Positions 16,876-26,036 of a stretch of 64,000 nucleotides of DNA are shown one piece after another (positions within the stretch are counted from its first letter, which is position 1; each line of letters begins with the position of its first letter). Source of the DNA: Dermacoccus abyssi (lineage in GTDB: Bacteria; Actinomycetota; Actinomycetes; Actinomycetales; Dermatophilaceae). Position numbers and translations under genes: made by a program. The notes under the pieces are model-generated. The model worked only from the letters and a program-made list of their open reading frames with translations. It was not told the DNA's origin and searched no databases. The stretch spans positions 53,034 through 117,033 of the forward strand of contig NZ_QWLM01000010.1 in NCBI RefSeq assembly GCF_003515945.1, given 5' to 3'.

Positions 16876-16929
16876 ATGAATCGAGAGCACGTTCGCCCGG
16901 TCCGCGTCGAGACCCGAGGCGGTCACTGA
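16876..16929 (+). CDS. Short leader ORF (17 codons) coupled to the DUF808 gene
   Basis: Encodes MNREHVRPVRVETRGGH. It begins 7 bases after a -10-like TAAGGT, so it would be translated as a leaderless message. Its stop overlaps the start of the DUF808 gene (TGATG), which would feed terminating ribosomes into that gene. The DUF808 start has no convincing ribosome-binding site of its own, which fits coupling. I do not recognise the peptide. It could be an attenuator or simply an initiation aid. Confidence 0.5.
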   Translation: MNREHVRPVRVETRGGH

Positions 16930-17903
16930 TGGCCGGCGGACTCTTCGCGCTGCTCGACGACGTCGCAGCGCTCGCCCGCCTCGCGGCGGCCTCCACCGAC
17001 GACGTGGCCGCTGCCGCCGGTCGCGCCAGTGCCAAGGCAGCGGGCGTCGTCATCGATGACACCGCCGTCACGCCGCGCTATGTGCAGGGCCTCGCGGCCG
17101 AGCGAGAGCTGCCGATCATCAAGCGCATCGCGATCGGCTCGCTACGCAACAAGCTGCTCTTCATCCTCCCGATCGCGCTGGTGCTCTCGGAGTTCCTCCC
17201 GATCGCAGTGACGATCCTGCTCATGCTCGGCGGTACGTACCTGTGTTTCGAGGGCGCGGGGAAGATCATCCACGCCCTCAAGCACCGCCGCGAGCACGGG
17301 CACGAGAGTGCCGTGGAGCGCGAGGACGAGGACGTTGCCACCGAGAAGATCGACGAGGACGAGGTCGTGAGCGGGGCCGTGCGCACCGACTTCATCCTCT
17401 CCGGCGAGATCATGGTCATCGCCCTGAAGTCGGTCACCGATCAGCCGCTCGTCTCGCGCGCGATCATTCTGGCCGTGGTTGCCGTCCTCATCACGGTGCT
17501 CGTCTACGGCTTCGTGGCACTCATCGTGAAGATGGACGACGTCGGCCTCAGCCTCATCGAGGGCGGCAAGAGCGAGAAGTTCGGCCGTTTCCTCGTCAAC
17601 CTCATGCCCAAGGTCATGGCGTTCCTGTCCACCGTCGGCGTCGTCGCGATGCTCTGGGTCGGTGGCCACATCCTTCTCGTCGGCACCGACGAACTCGGCT
17701 TCCACCCGCTGTACTCGGCCGTCCATCACGTCGAAGAAGCGGTGCACGAGGCCACTGGCGCACTCGGCGGCGTGCTCGGATGGCTCACGAACACCGTCGC
17801 GAGCGGCATCTTCGGGCTCATCGTCGGCACGATCGTCGCGCTGATCGTGACGCCGATCCTCGCCGCTCGTGCCAAGTCGAAGGGCGAGGCGCCCGCGCAC
17901 TGA
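16929..17903 (+). CDS. DUF808 family membrane protein (YedI-like)
   Basis: 324 residues, normal for the family. The N-terminus MAGGLFALLDDVAALARLAA and the segment AGVVIDDTAVTPRYVQG are family signatures. Several hydrophobic segments follow (KLLFILPIALVLSEFLPIAVTILLMLGG, AIILAVVAVLITVLVYGFVALIV, VASGIFGLIVGTIVALIV). A charged His/Glu/Asp-rich loop lies near residues 115-150. It is an inner-membrane protein of unknown function. Its start overlaps the stop of a tiny upstream ORF. Confidence 0.87.
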   Translation: MAGGLFALLDDVAALARLAAASTDDVAAAAGRASAKAAGVVIDDTAVTPRYVQGLAAERELPIIKRIAIGSLRNKLLFILPIALVLSEFLPIAVTILLMLGGTYLCFEGAGKIIHALKHRREHGHESAVEREDEDVATEKIDEDEVVSGAVRTDFILSGEIMVIALKSVTDQPLVSRAIILAVVAVLITVLVYGFVALIVKMDDVGLSLIEGGKSEKFGRFLVNLMPKVMAFLSTVGVVAMLWVGGHILLVGTDELGFHPLYSAVHHVEEAVHEATGALGGVLGWLTNTVASGIFGLIVGTIVALIVTPILAARAKSKGEAPAH

Positions 17904-17982
17904 GCTGCCGCACCTCACCTCTCGAACGGCCGTCGCGCGTCCCGTGCGGCGGCGTTGACGTGGCCGTGTCGGAGGTGGCCGG

Positions 17983-17988
17983 TAGACT
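17983..17988 (+). promoter_or_regulatory. Candidate -10 (TAGACT) for ahcY
   Basis: The context is CCGGTAGACTCAC. A TTGACG lies 22 bp upstream, too far to be an ideal -35. The resulting leader is about 90 nt with a good ribosome-binding site; I see no convincing SAH or SAM riboswitch fold in it. Confidence 0.45.
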
Positions 17989-18085
17989 CACGGCCAGTCG
18001 GCGCGGGCGATAACCCATGCACGAGAGCAGCCCAGAGGGGCACGCCGGAATCTCGAGTCACCGAATGCGAAGGAAACAGAACACC

Positions 18086-19549
18086 ATGCCGTTCGACTAC
18101 AAGATCCGCGACATCTCACTCGCCGAATCTGGCCGTCACCAGCTGCGCCTGGCCGAGCACGAGATGCCCGGTCTCATGTCATTGCGTGCTGAGTACGGCG
18201 AGAGCAAGCCGCTCGCCGGTGCGAAGATCGCCGGGTCGCTGCACATGACGGTGCAGACGGCCGTCCTCATCGAAACCCTCACCGCCCTCGGCGCCGAGGT
18301 GCGCTGGGCGTCGTGCAACATCTACTCCACCCAGGACGAGGCTGCCGCGGCCGTCGTCGTCGGCCCGAACGGCACCGTCGACGACCCGCAGGGTGTGCCC
18401 GTGTTCGCGTGGAAGGGCGAGACGCTCGAGGAGTACTGGGACTGCACGAACGAGATCCTCACGTGGCCCGGCAACGAGGGCCCGAACATGATTCTCGACG
18501 ACGGCGGCGACGCCACGATGCTCGTGCACAAGGGCACGGAGTGGGAGAAGGCCGGCCAGGTGCCGCCCACCACCGAGGACGACTCCGAGGAGTTCAGCGT
18601 CTTCAAGGCCCTCGTGCGCAAGACCCTCGCCGAAGACCCCACGAAGTGGACGAAGATCGGTGAGCAGATCCAGGGCGTCACCGAGGAGACCACCACCGGC
18701 GTCCACCGCCTCTACGAACTCTCGCGCGCCGACGGACTGCTCTTCCCGGCCATCAACGTCAACGACTCCGTGACGAAGAGCAAGTTCGACAACAAGTACG
18801 GCACCCGCCACTCCGTGCTCGACGGCCTCAACCGTGCCACCGACGTCCTCGTCGGGGGCAAGGTCGCCGTCGTCGCCGGCTACGGAGACGTGGGCAAGGG
18901 CGTCGCCGCGGCGCTCGCAGGCCAGGGCGCCCGCGTCGTCGTCACCGAGATCGACCCCATCTGCGCGCTCCAGGCCGCGATGGAAGGCTTCCAGGTCACG
19001 ACCATGGACAAGGCCTGCGAATACGGCGACATCTTCGTCACGACGACCGGCAACTTCGACATCATCACCGCCGACCACATGTCGCGCATGAAGAACAAGG
19101 CGATCGTCTCCAACATCGGCCACTTCGACAACGAGATCGACATGGCAGGCCTCGCCAAGATCCCCGGCATCGCCAAGGTCGAGATCAAGCCCCAGGTGCA
19201 CGAGTGGACGTTCCCCGCCGACGGTGACGAGGAAGCCCGCTCCATCATCGTCCTGTCCGAAGGCCGCCTCATGAACCTCGGCAACGCCACCGGCCACCCG
19301 AGCTTCGTCATGTCCAACTCGTTCGCCAACCAGACGATCGCCCAGATCGAACTGTTCACCAACGGTGACGCCTACCGCGCCAACGGCAAGCCCCTCGTCA
19401 AGACGCTCCCGAAGCACCTCGACGAAAAGGTCGCCCGCGCCCACCTCGACGCCCTCGGCGTCGAACTCACCGCACTGCGCAAGGACCAGGCCGAATACAT
19501 CGGCGTGGACGTCGCCGGCCCGTACAAGCCCGAGCACTACAGGTACTGA
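18086..19549 (+). CDS. ahcY: S-adenosylhomocysteine hydrolase
   Basis: 487 residues. It hydrolyses S-adenosylhomocysteine to adenosine and homocysteine, removing the inhibitor of methyltransferases. The ATG at 18086 follows GAAGGAAACA and gives the family N-terminus [16 protein letters not shown]. Signatures include [34 protein letters not shown] (substrate and NAD contact region), the Rossmann motif [20 protein letters not shown] near residue 260, and the C-terminal PDHYRY-like end [11 protein letters not shown] long hairpin terminates transcription right after the stop. Confidence 0.96.
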   Translation: MPFDYKIRDISLAESGRHQLRLAEHEMPGLMSLRAEYGESKPLAGAKIAGSLHMTVQTAVLIETLTALGAEVRWASCNIYSTQDEAAAAVVVGPNGTVDDPQGVPVFAWKGETLEEYWDCTNEILTWPGNEGPNMILDDGGDATMLVHKGTEWEKAGQVPPTTEDDSEEFSVFKALVRKTLAEDPTKWTKIGEQIQGVTEETTTGVHRLYELSRADGLLFPAINVNDSVTKSKFDNKYGTRHSVLDGLNRATDVLVGGKVAVVAGYGDVGKGVAAALAGQGARVVVTEIDPICALQAAMEGFQVTTMDKACEYGDIFVTTTGNFDIITADHMSRMKNKAIVSNIGHFDNEIDMAGLAKIPGIAKVEIKPQVHEWTFPADGDEEARSIIVLSEGRLMNLGNATGHPSFVMSNSFANQTIAQIELFTNGDAYRANGKPLVKTLPKHLDEKVARAHLDALGVELTALRKDQAEYIGVDVAGPYKPEHYRY

Positions 19550-19556
19550 CCACTTC

Positions 19557-19604
19557 GATCGTGCGGGCGCCCGGCGAGCAAGCTCGCTCGGCGCCCGCAC
19601 GATC
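19557..19604 (+). terminator. Terminator hairpin after ahcY
   Basis: GATCGTGCGGGCGC (19557-19570) pairs with GCGCCCGCACGATC (19591-19604). The loop contains a second small inverted repeat (CGAGC/GCTCG). It starts 8 bases after the ahcY stop. Confidence 0.85.
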
Positions 19605-19622
19605 TTCGGGTCAGGTGTTGTT

Positions 19623-19672
19623 TGGCGCGTCTTCCGGCCAGGCCCTAGCGGGCCTGTCTCGGTGCGACACGC
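19623..19672 (+). repeat. Hairpin-containing spacer repeat, copy 1
   Basis: Starts TGGCGCGTCTTCCGGC and ends TCGGTGCGACACGC; between them is a small hairpin (AGGCCC/GGGCCT). The same outer sequences return in copy 2 four bases downstream with a different hairpin. There is no gene in 19550-20076. Confidence 0.6.
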
Positions 19673-19676
19673 ATCA

Positions 19677-19736
19677 TGGCGCGTCTTCCGGCGGGACGAG
19701 TTCGCAAGCTCACTCGTCCCGCTCGGTGCGACACGC
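19677..19736 (+). repeat. Hairpin-containing spacer repeat, copy 2
   Basis: Identical 16-base left and 14-base right borders to copy 1. The core is a longer hairpin, GCGGGACGAG/CTCGTCCCGC, so structure is kept while sequence differs. Confidence 0.6.
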
Positions 19737-19824
19737 GGCCGTCCACTTCTCGAGGTGGGCGGCTTTCGTGTGGCTGTCACCTTTCGTGGTCTAGAGGTGC
19801 CCACGGTTCCTTGTGGCACCTTCG

Positions 19825-19856
19825 GTCCTGACGGATGGCGCTTCAGGTGCCGTTGG
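19825..19856 (+). repeat. Second spacer repeat, copy A
   Basis: GTCCTGACGGAtgGCGCTT followed by GGTGCCG and TTGG recurs exactly 50 bases downstream with a few changes. Confidence 0.55.
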
Positions 19857-19874
19857 GGCGTCGTGGCTGGTTTT

Positions 19875-19906
19875 GTCCTGACGGACAGCGCTTGGGTGCC
19901 GAATTG
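19875..19906 (+). repeat. Second spacer repeat, copy B
   Basis: GTCCTGACGGAcaGCGCTT followed by GGGTGCCGAATTGG; partner of the copy at 19825. Confidence 0.55.
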
Positions 19907-20076
19907 GCGATTCGACGCGTTGTGTCCCGACTGGCCCGGGTCGGCCGAGCGTCCCCACTGGACTGTGGAGGGTGGGCGCGCCGTGCTCGCGTGCAGCCGC
20001 CCACCGTTACCTGTGTGTGACAATGAGCCCGGCGACGCCCGGGCACACCGCCCGAGCATCTTGAAAGGGGCAGACA

Positions 20077-20760
20077 GTGACCAACCGTGTGCTGATTGTT
20101 GACGACGACCCGGCACTCGCCGAGATGCTCGGCATCGTCCTGCGCGGCGAAGGCTACGACGTCTCCCACGTCGCCGACGGCTCCGCAGCGCTCGGGTCCT
20201 TCCGCGACTTCAAGCCCGACCTCGTCCTGCTCGACGTCATGCTGCCCGGCATGAACGGAGTCGAGGTCTGCCGCAAGATCCGCGCCGAATCCGTCGTGCC
20301 CATCATCATGCTGACCGCGCGTACCGACACCCTCGACGTCGTGGGCGGCCTCGAAGCGGGCGCCGACGACTACGTCAGCAAGCCCTTCAAGCCCGCCGAA
20401 CTCGTCGCCCGAGTCCGCGCCCGCCTGCGCCGCGGAGACAACGAGCCCGAGATCGTCACCATCGGTGACCTCGTCATCGACCTCGCCGCCCACTCCGTCA
20501 CCCGCGACGGCGAAGCCATCTCCCTCACGCCGCTCGAGTTCGACCTCCTTCTCGCCCTCGCCCGCAAGCCCTGGCAGGTCTTCAGTCGCGAGGCGCTCCT
20601 CGAGCAGGTCTGGGGCTACCGCCACGCGGCCGACACGCGCCTCGTCAACGTTCACGTCCAGCGCCTGCGCTCCAAGGTCGAGAAGGACCCCGAGAACCCC
20701 GAGATCGTCCTGACCGTCCGCGGAGTCGGATACAAGGCCGGTGCCGCCCAGCAGTCTTGA
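20077..20760 (+). CDS. mtrA: Response regulator MtrA
   Basis: 227 residues from a GTG behind AAAGGGG. The OmpR-type regulator controls cell division, septal peptidoglycan and envelope genes in actinobacteria. The receiver domain is RVLIVDDDPALAEMLGIVLRGEG, with the phosphoacceptor Asp in DLVLLDVMLPGMNG and the Lys in YVSKPFKPAELVARV. The winged-helix DNA-binding domain spans about 130-222, with LTPLEFDLLLALARKPWQVFSREALLEQVWGYRHAADTRLVNVHVQRLRSK. It is followed immediately by mtrB and lpqB, the conserved operon. Confidence 0.96.
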   Translation: MTNRVLIVDDDPALAEMLGIVLRGEGYDVSHVADGSAALGSFRDFKPDLVLLDVMLPGMNGVEVCRKIRAESVVPIIMLTARTDTLDVVGGLEAGADDYVSKPFKPAELVARVRARLRRGDNEPEIVTIGDLVIDLAAHSVTRDGEAISLTPLEFDLLLALARKPWQVFSREALLEQVWGYRHAADTRLVNVHVQRLRSKVEKDPENPEIVLTVRGVGYKAGAAQQS

Positions 20761-22519
20761 GCGCCGCGGACCCGCCCGACGCGCGCTCTCCGCCGCCGTC
20801 GCCGGCGCCCGACGCTTCGCCGCGTTCCTCGGTCGCACGTGGCGGCGGTCGCTGCACTTCCGCGTCATCAGCCTCACGATGCTCATGGGGCTGACGGTGG
20901 TGCTCGCCGTCGGTGCCCTCATGTACCAAGGCATTGCCGACGGTCTCGTGCGGAGCAAGACCAGCTCCGCCCAGCAGGTCGCGTTGCGCGAGACGGCCGA
21001 CGTCCAGAACGCCTTCGACGCCACGGACAAGACCGACCTCACCACCTTGTACAACCTCTCGCGCGACTCCGTGCGACGCATCTCCAGCCCCCTCGACGAC
21101 ACCTCGCGACTCGTCGTCCTCATGCGGGCCGGCGACAACGCACGCCCCGGAATCCCACGCGTCAGCACCGCGGGTGCAGGCGAAATCACGCCCCCCGCCG
21201 ACGTGCGAGGCGCGCTCGTCCGCGACCCTGCGCACCAGCAGACGAAGATCATCACCCTCCACCACGCCGACGGCGGTGACGTGCCCGCAGTCATGGTCGG
21301 CTCCCGCGTCAACATCCCGAACGCGGGCGCCTACGACCTCTACCTCGTCTTCCCGATGGACAAGGAAGCCCAGTCGCTCGGCATCGTGCGCAACTCGTTC
21401 GCCGCCGGCGGCTTGGGCCTCGTGCTCCTCATCGGTGCCTGTGCCTATCTCGCGACGAGGCTCGTCGTCACGCCCGTTCGGTCTGCGGCCCACGTCTCCG
21501 AACGCCTCGCCGCCGGCAATCTCGACGAGCGCATGCGCGTGCGCGGCGAGGACGACATTGCCCGTCTCGCGACGAGCTTCAACGCCATGGCCTCCAGCCT
21601 GCAGCGTCAGATCGGCCAGCTCGAAGACCTGTCGCACCTGCAACAGCGCTTCACCTCCGACGTGTCGCACGAACTGCGTACACCGCTGACGACGATCCGC
21701 ATGGCCGCCGACATGATCCACGACTCCCGCGGTGACTTCGCCGCGCACGTGGCCCGCTCGTCGGAGCTCCTGTCGAAGGAACTGGACCGGTTCGAAGCGC
21801 TGCTGGCCGACCTGCTCGAGATCAGCCGCTTCGACGCCGGTGGCGCCGTCCTCAGCCGCACTCCCGTGTCGTTAACCGCCCTCGCCGCCGATGTCATCGA
21901 CATGCACGAGCAACTGGCGCAGAAGCTGGGCGTCAAACTGGTGCTCGACGCGCCCACCGACGTCGAGGTGCCCATCGATCGCCGCCGTGTCGAGCGCATC
22001 CTGCGCAATCTCGTGTCTAACGCCATCGAGCACGGGCAGAACGCGCCGGTCGTCGTCATCGTCCGCTCGAACGTGACGGCGGTCTCCGTCAGCGTCCGCG
22101 ACTACGGCATCGGTCTCAAGGAGGGCGAGGCGGACAAGGTCTTCGACCGATTCTGGCGGGCCGACCCGGCTCGCGCGCGCACGACCGGGGGCACCGGCCT
22201 GGGCCTTTCCATCTCCCTCGAGGACGCACGCCTGCACGACGGTTTCCTCGAAGCCTGGGGTGCGCCGGGGGAGGGCTCCTGTTTCCGCCTCACCCTGCCG
22301 CGCCACCCCGGCGTCCCCATCGCCTCGAGCCCCGGGCCGTTGCAGCCTTCCAGCGTTACCGCGCCCAAGCAGATCGCCAGCGGCACGATGCGCACCTCCG
22401 ACGGCGGTGCGCGCCTCGTCTCGGGTTATCCGAGCACGGTCGGCACCAAGAAGGCCACGAACGCGTTGCCCCCGACCCTCGAAGGCGAAGCTGTCGCCCG
22501 GCCGAGGAGTGACGAATGA
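20741..22519 (+). CDS. mtrB: Sensor histidine kinase MtrB
   Basis: 592 residues from a GTG overlapping the end of mtrA by 20 bases. Membrane helix 1 is VISLTMLMGLTVVLAVGALMY; an extracytoplasmic domain of about 150 residues follows; helix 2 is GGLGLVLLIGACAYLATRLVV. A HAMP linker (SERLAAGNLDERMRVRGEDDIARLATSFN) leads to the phosphoacceptor region FTSDVSHELRTPLTTIRMA. The ATPase domain has NLVSNAIEHG, RDYGIGLKE, FDRFWRADPARART and GTGLGLSI. The C-terminal ~60 residues are low complexity. It partners MtrA. Confidence 0.95.
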   Translation: MPPSSLERRGPARRALSAAVAGARRFAAFLGRTWRRSLHFRVISLTMLMGLTVVLAVGALMYQGIADGLVRSKTSSAQQVALRETADVQNAFDATDKTDLTTLYNLSRDSVRRISSPLDDTSRLVVLMRAGDNARPGIPRVSTAGAGEITPPADVRGALVRDPAHQQTKIITLHHADGGDVPAVMVGSRVNIPNAGAYDLYLVFPMDKEAQSLGIVRNSFAAGGLGLVLLIGACAYLATRLVVTPVRSAAHVSERLAAGNLDERMRVRGEDDIARLATSFNAMASSLQRQIGQLEDLSHLQQRFTSDVSHELRTPLTTIRMAADMIHDSRGDFAAHVARSSELLSKELDRFEALLADLLEISRFDAGGAVLSRTPVSLTALAADVIDMHEQLAQKLGVKLVLDAPTDVEVPIDRRRVERILRNLVSNAIEHGQNAPVVVIVRSNVTAVSVSVRDYGIGLKEGEADKVFDRFWRADPARARTTGGTGLGLSISLEDARLHDGFLEAWGAPGEGSCFRLTLPRHPGVPIASSPGPLQPSSVTAPKQIASGTMRTSDGGARLVSGYPSTVGTKKATNALPPTLEGEAVARPRSDE

Positions 22520-24315
22520 GCCGCCTCAGCCGTCCAGCGCCTTTGTCCGCGCTCGCCCTCGCCGCAGTCTTCACTCTCAGCGGGTGCATCGGCCTGCCCT
22601 CGACGACGGGGGTGCGCGCCGGTCAGGCCGTCGACGCCGGAGCTGTCGACGAGCCGCTCGCCGTGGAGCCGCTCACGGCGTCCTCCTTCGACGATCCGCG
22701 CTCCATCGCCACGGGGTTCGTGCGGGCACAGATGTCGTCGCAGGACAACCACGCAGCGGCTCGCACCTTCCTGACGGCCGAGGCCTCCACCGCGTGGAAG
22801 CCGGGTTCCGCCGTGACCGTTTTCAGTGGAGAGAGCGACATCGTCGCCACCCGACCGGAGACGGGCAAGGTTCGGCTGCGGATTCCCGTCGTCGCGACGA
22901 TCTCTCCGGACGGTCACCTCGAGCGCTCCGATCAGTACGAGCGAACCCTCGAGTTCTCCGTCCGCGAGACCTCCGCAGGATGGCGCCTCACCGACCTGCC
23001 GCCGAACCTCGGCGTGTGGATGAGCGACTCGGATGTCACCCGTCTCTTCACGAAGGCGAACGTCTACTATCCGGCCCGCCACGGACGGGTCCTCATCGCC
23101 GACCCCCGCGTCCTGCCACGTCAGGGCCTTGCGACGGCGCTCGCCCGAGCGTCCTTGTCCGCGCCGCCCGCATGGCTCGAACCGGCCGTCGAACAGAGCG
23201 CTCCCGACGGCACACGTCTCGCCGTGGACGCCGTGCCCGTTCGCGAGGGCACCGCCCAGGTCGACCTGTCCAAGCAGGCCAGCGGGGCTGACAACGCCCA
23301 GCGCACGGCGATGTGGGCCGCCATGACCGCCACTCTTCTTCAGGCACCCGAGGTGGGCACGCTGAACCTCACGGTGGGCGCCACCCGCTTGGAGGCCGAG
23401 AACCTTCCCAGCACGGTCGACGAGGTCTCGGACGTGGGGTATCGCCTCCCGACCGGCGGCGTCGACACCGTCATCTCCCGCAGCGGCACCTACCTCGCCT
23501 GGACGCAGGCGTCCGCGAACGACGCCGTCTCCGGCACGACGAAAGCAGCGGCGCGCGGACGACCGTCGCTTCCCGCCGTCGAGGCGAACTGGACGTTCCT
23601 GGCAGCGGGCCAAGGAGGACGTCAGATCGCGGCGGTCTCGAAGGACCGCACCTCGATCAGACGATGGGTCAACGGCAGCGCCGTCACGCTCGACTCGCTC
23701 GGTACCGATCTGGTACGCCCCGCGTTCGATGCCAACGGCTGGCTGTGGACCGCCGGACACGCGTTCTCCAACGCGGAGTCGGGAAGGTCCGACTCGAAGG
23801 TGCGCGACGCGTCGGTGTGGGCCGTCGACACGTCCGCGAGTGAGGCCGGCGCGGCCCCGGTGCGGCTGCAGGTGCCGTGGCTCGGCGAAGGCGAGGTCGA
23901 GTCGCTGAGCATGTCCCCCGAGGGCCAACGTCTCGCCATGATCGTCAAGGACCCGAAGGGGCGCCGCGCCGTTCTGGCGGCGGTGGAACGTGACGCGAAG
24001 GGCCGCCCCGTCCGCCTCGGTCCGGCCCACGTCGCGGCCCGGGGCGTGAAGAACCCGACGAGCATCGTGTGGGCAGACGCGACGAGCCTCGCGGTCCTCG
24101 GCACGATCGACGGGACGAAGCGACCGGTGCTGCAGACGATCGACGACGTCGTCGAGCCGCTCGCCGCCGTGCGTCACGGCGACGGGCTCGCGAGCACGCT
24201 GCGTGGCTCCGACGGGCTGTTCGTCCGGACGTCGAACCAGACAGTTTTCACACGGCTGGGCTCGTCGTGGAGCAGCTTTCTCTCGCGTGGGGACGTCATC
24301 GTCCCCAACCCGTGA
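22516..24315 (+). CDS. lpqB: Lipoprotein LpqB
   Basis: 599 residues; the ATG overlaps the mtrB stop (ATGA). The lipoprotein signal peptide ends with the lipobox LSGC at about residue 24 (FTLSGCIGLPSTTGV). A GerMN domain follows around 200-330 and the C-terminal half is a beta-propeller-like LpqB domain with repeats such as SMSPEGQRLAMIVKD. In mycobacteria LpqB interacts with the MtrB sensor domain and tunes MtrA signalling; the conserved order here supports the same job on the outer membrane face. Confidence 0.94.
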   Translation: MSRLSRPAPLSALALAAVFTLSGCIGLPSTTGVRAGQAVDAGAVDEPLAVEPLTASSFDDPRSIATGFVRAQMSSQDNHAAARTFLTAEASTAWKPGSAVTVFSGESDIVATRPETGKVRLRIPVVATISPDGHLERSDQYERTLEFSVRETSAGWRLTDLPPNLGVWMSDSDVTRLFTKANVYYPARHGRVLIADPRVLPRQGLATALARASLSAPPAWLEPAVEQSAPDGTRLAVDAVPVREGTAQVDLSKQASGADNAQRTAMWAAMTATLLQAPEVGTLNLTVGATRLEAENLPSTVDEVSDVGYRLPTGGVDTVISRSGTYLAWTQASANDAVSGTTKAAARGRPSLPAVEANWTFLAAGQGGRQIAAVSKDRTSIRRWVNGSAVTLDSLGTDLVRPAFDANGWLWTAGHAFSNAESGRSDSKVRDASVWAVDTSASEAGAAPVRLQVPWLGEGEVESLSMSPEGQRLAMIVKDPKGRRAVLAAVERDAKGRPVRLGPAHVAARGVKNPTSIVWADATSLAVLGTIDGTKRPVLQTIDDVVEPLAAVRHGDGLASTLRGSDGLFVRTSNQTVFTRLGSSWSSFLSRGDVIVPNP

Positions 24316-24411
24316 CGGGAGATACGTCCCACCACGTCGTCGGACCGGCCTTTCCACAACACGTCGGTGTTCTCGGCTGCGCCTGGGGTCCCCAAGGCGC
24401 GACCGTGAGGC

Positions 24412-25173
24412 ATGCGCCCCAGCCCGTTCGTGCACAACGATTCCCGATCGCCGCTTCGTCGAGCGCTCGCGGAGCTCCTCGATCTCGCGTGGCCGGTCAC
24501 CTGTGCCGGGTGCGAACGCTGGTCCACGCCGTGGTGTGAGGCATGCGCTCGGGCAACGCGGCTCGAACTCCTGCGAGTCCGTCCCAGCCTCGCGCCACAC
24601 CTCGTCGTCCATGCGGCCACGCCGTTCGAAGGTGCGGTGCGTCGTGGGGTGACCGTGTTCAAGGACGAGGGCCGCAGTGACCTCGCGCCCGTTCTCGGCG
24701 TCCTGCTGCGCGCCGCTGTCGCGGCGGCACTCGCGGAGTACGTCGACGGGGAGCGGCCGATCCCGAGGAGGTGGTTGCTCACCCCCGTCCCGTCGTCGCC
24801 CGCTGCGACGCGCGTACGCGGCCGCTTTCCTCTCGGGGAGGTGGTGCGTGCATCGCTGCACAGCGATCGAGCAGGTGCCGAGCAGCGGACGCTCGTCGAA
24901 GCTTCTCTGCTGCGCGCTTCGCGACGCACGGTCGACCAGTCCCACCTCACCCGAGCCCAGCGTGGCGCCAACGTCGCCGGAGCTTTCGCTTTGGCCGGTG
25001 CCCGCGAGGCCCATGTGCCGGAGGAGTGCGGCGTCGTCCTCGTCGATGACGTCGTCACCAGCGGCGCCACTCTGGCCTCGGCTCACGATGTCCTCGTGCG
25101 CGGTGGGTACGACCCTGTCCTTCTCGCGGCGGTCGCCGCGACGCCCGACGCGGGTGCCCGGGGCGACGCCTGA
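24412..25173 (+). CDS. comF: ComF family phosphoribosyltransferase-like protein
   Basis: 253 residues. An N-terminal zinc-ribbon has the CxxC pairs VTCAGCERW and WCEACAR. The type-I phosphoribosyltransferase domain has VPSSPAATRVRGR, QRGANVAGAF, and the PRPP-binding motif VVLVDDVVTSGATLASA near the C-terminus. In competent bacteria ComF helps DNA uptake; in this genome that role is unproven and a nucleotide-salvage role is possible. It sits about 100 bp after lpqB, commonly found upstream of hpf in actinobacteria. Confidence 0.88.
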   Translation: MRPSPFVHNDSRSPLRRALAELLDLAWPVTCAGCERWSTPWCEACARATRLELLRVRPSLAPHLVVHAATPFEGAVRRGVTVFKDEGRSDLAPVLGVLLRAAVAAALAEYVDGERPIPRRWLLTPVPSSPAATRVRGRFPLGEVVRASLHSDRAGAEQRTLVEASLLRASRRTVDQSHLTRAQRGANVAGAFALAGAREAHVPEECGVVLVDDVVTSGATLASAHDVLVRGGYDPVLLAAVAATPDAGARGDA

Positions 25174-25287
25174 GACGTCCGTGGTCCTGGTCACGTCACG
25201 CGCTGTTCATCGGATCGGAACGAAACCCTGGTGTGGGCCCCCTCATAGGTCTAGCGTGGAGTCACGATCCACTCCTGGCAGGAGGTG

Positions 25288-25317
25288 ATGCACTCAGTTC
25301 CCTGGGCGGCGCCGTGA
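25288..25317 (+). CDS. Possible 9-codon leader ORF upstream of hpf
   Basis: ATG CAC TCA ... TGA encodes MHSVPWAAP directly behind the sequence GCAGGAGGTG. The Shine-Dalgarno to ATG spacing (2 bases) is short. The 200-bp hpf leader also contains a small hairpin (GTGGA/TCCAC, about 25255-25273). It may be chance. Confidence 0.2.
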   Translation: MHSVPWAAP

Positions 25318-25376
25318 ATGTGCCCGGCCCCGCCGACTCACGCAGCATCAGTTCTTGGCCTGAGGAGGTCATTCCC

Positions 25377-26021
25377 ATGGAGATCACCGTTACCGGTCGC
25401 CACGTCGAGGTTCCCGCCCGCTTCCACCGCCACGCGGAGGAAAAGCTGGCAAAGGTTCCGCAGCTCGACCCGCGCGTCGTGCGCTGTGACGTCGTCGTCA
25501 CGCACGAACCGAACCCGCGACGTGCGAAAGAGGCGTACCGCATCGAGGTGACCTGCCGCGCCAAGCGCTCGGTCATCCGAGCTGAGGCAGCGGCCGACGA
25601 GGAGTACGCGGCACTCGATCTCGTCATGGCCAAGCTGGGTGAGCGTCTGCGTCGCCAGCACGACCGCAGGCGTGTGCACCGCGGCCACGCGCGCCCCACC
25701 TCCGTCGCCGAGGCAACGGCCGACCTCGGGCTGCTCGAGGTCATGCCCGACCTCAGCGACAACGCGGACGAAGCACCCGCTGCGCTCGGACAGGACCCGG
25801 ACTGCCCGGTCCAGCTGCGTGAGAAGGTTCACCAGAGTGCGCCCATGAACGTCGACGAAGCTCTGCGCGAAATGGAACTCGTCGGCCACGACTTCTACCT
25901 CTACCAGGACAAGGAGACGGGGCGTCCCAGCCTCGTCTACCGCCGTCGCGGTTGGTCCTACGGCGTCATCCACCTCGACGTGACCGAGGAGGTCGCGCAG
26001 GACGACGAGGCCACCGCCTGA
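25377..26021 (+). CDS. hpf: Ribosome hibernation promoting factor, long form
   Basis: 214 residues, the long HPF form that dimerises ribosomes into 100S particles in stationary phase. The ATG at 25377 follows TGAGGAGGTC and gives MEITVTGRHVEVPARFHRHAEEKLAK. The N-terminal S30AE domain (about 1-110) includes EAAADEEYAALDLVMAKLGERLRRQHDRRR. The C-terminal domain (about 150-205) has MNVDEALREMELVGHDFYLYQDKETGRPSLVYRRRGWSYGVI. The ~200-nt leader is unusually long. Confidence 0.94.
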   Translation: MEITVTGRHVEVPARFHRHAEEKLAKVPQLDPRVVRCDVVVTHEPNPRRAKEAYRIEVTCRAKRSVIRAEAAADEEYAALDLVMAKLGERLRRQHDRRRVHRGHARPTSVAEATADLGLLEVMPDLSDNADEAPAALGQDPDCPVQLREKVHQSAPMNVDEALREMELVGHDFYLYQDKETGRPSLVYRRRGWSYGVIHLDVTEEVAQDDEATA

Positions 26022-26036
26022 GACCGGCGGACTCGA

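Noticed and set aside
17989..18085. SAH or SAM riboswitch in the ahcY leader
   Set aside because: The leader is short and I could not find the conserved core of any known class; a covariance-model search would decide.
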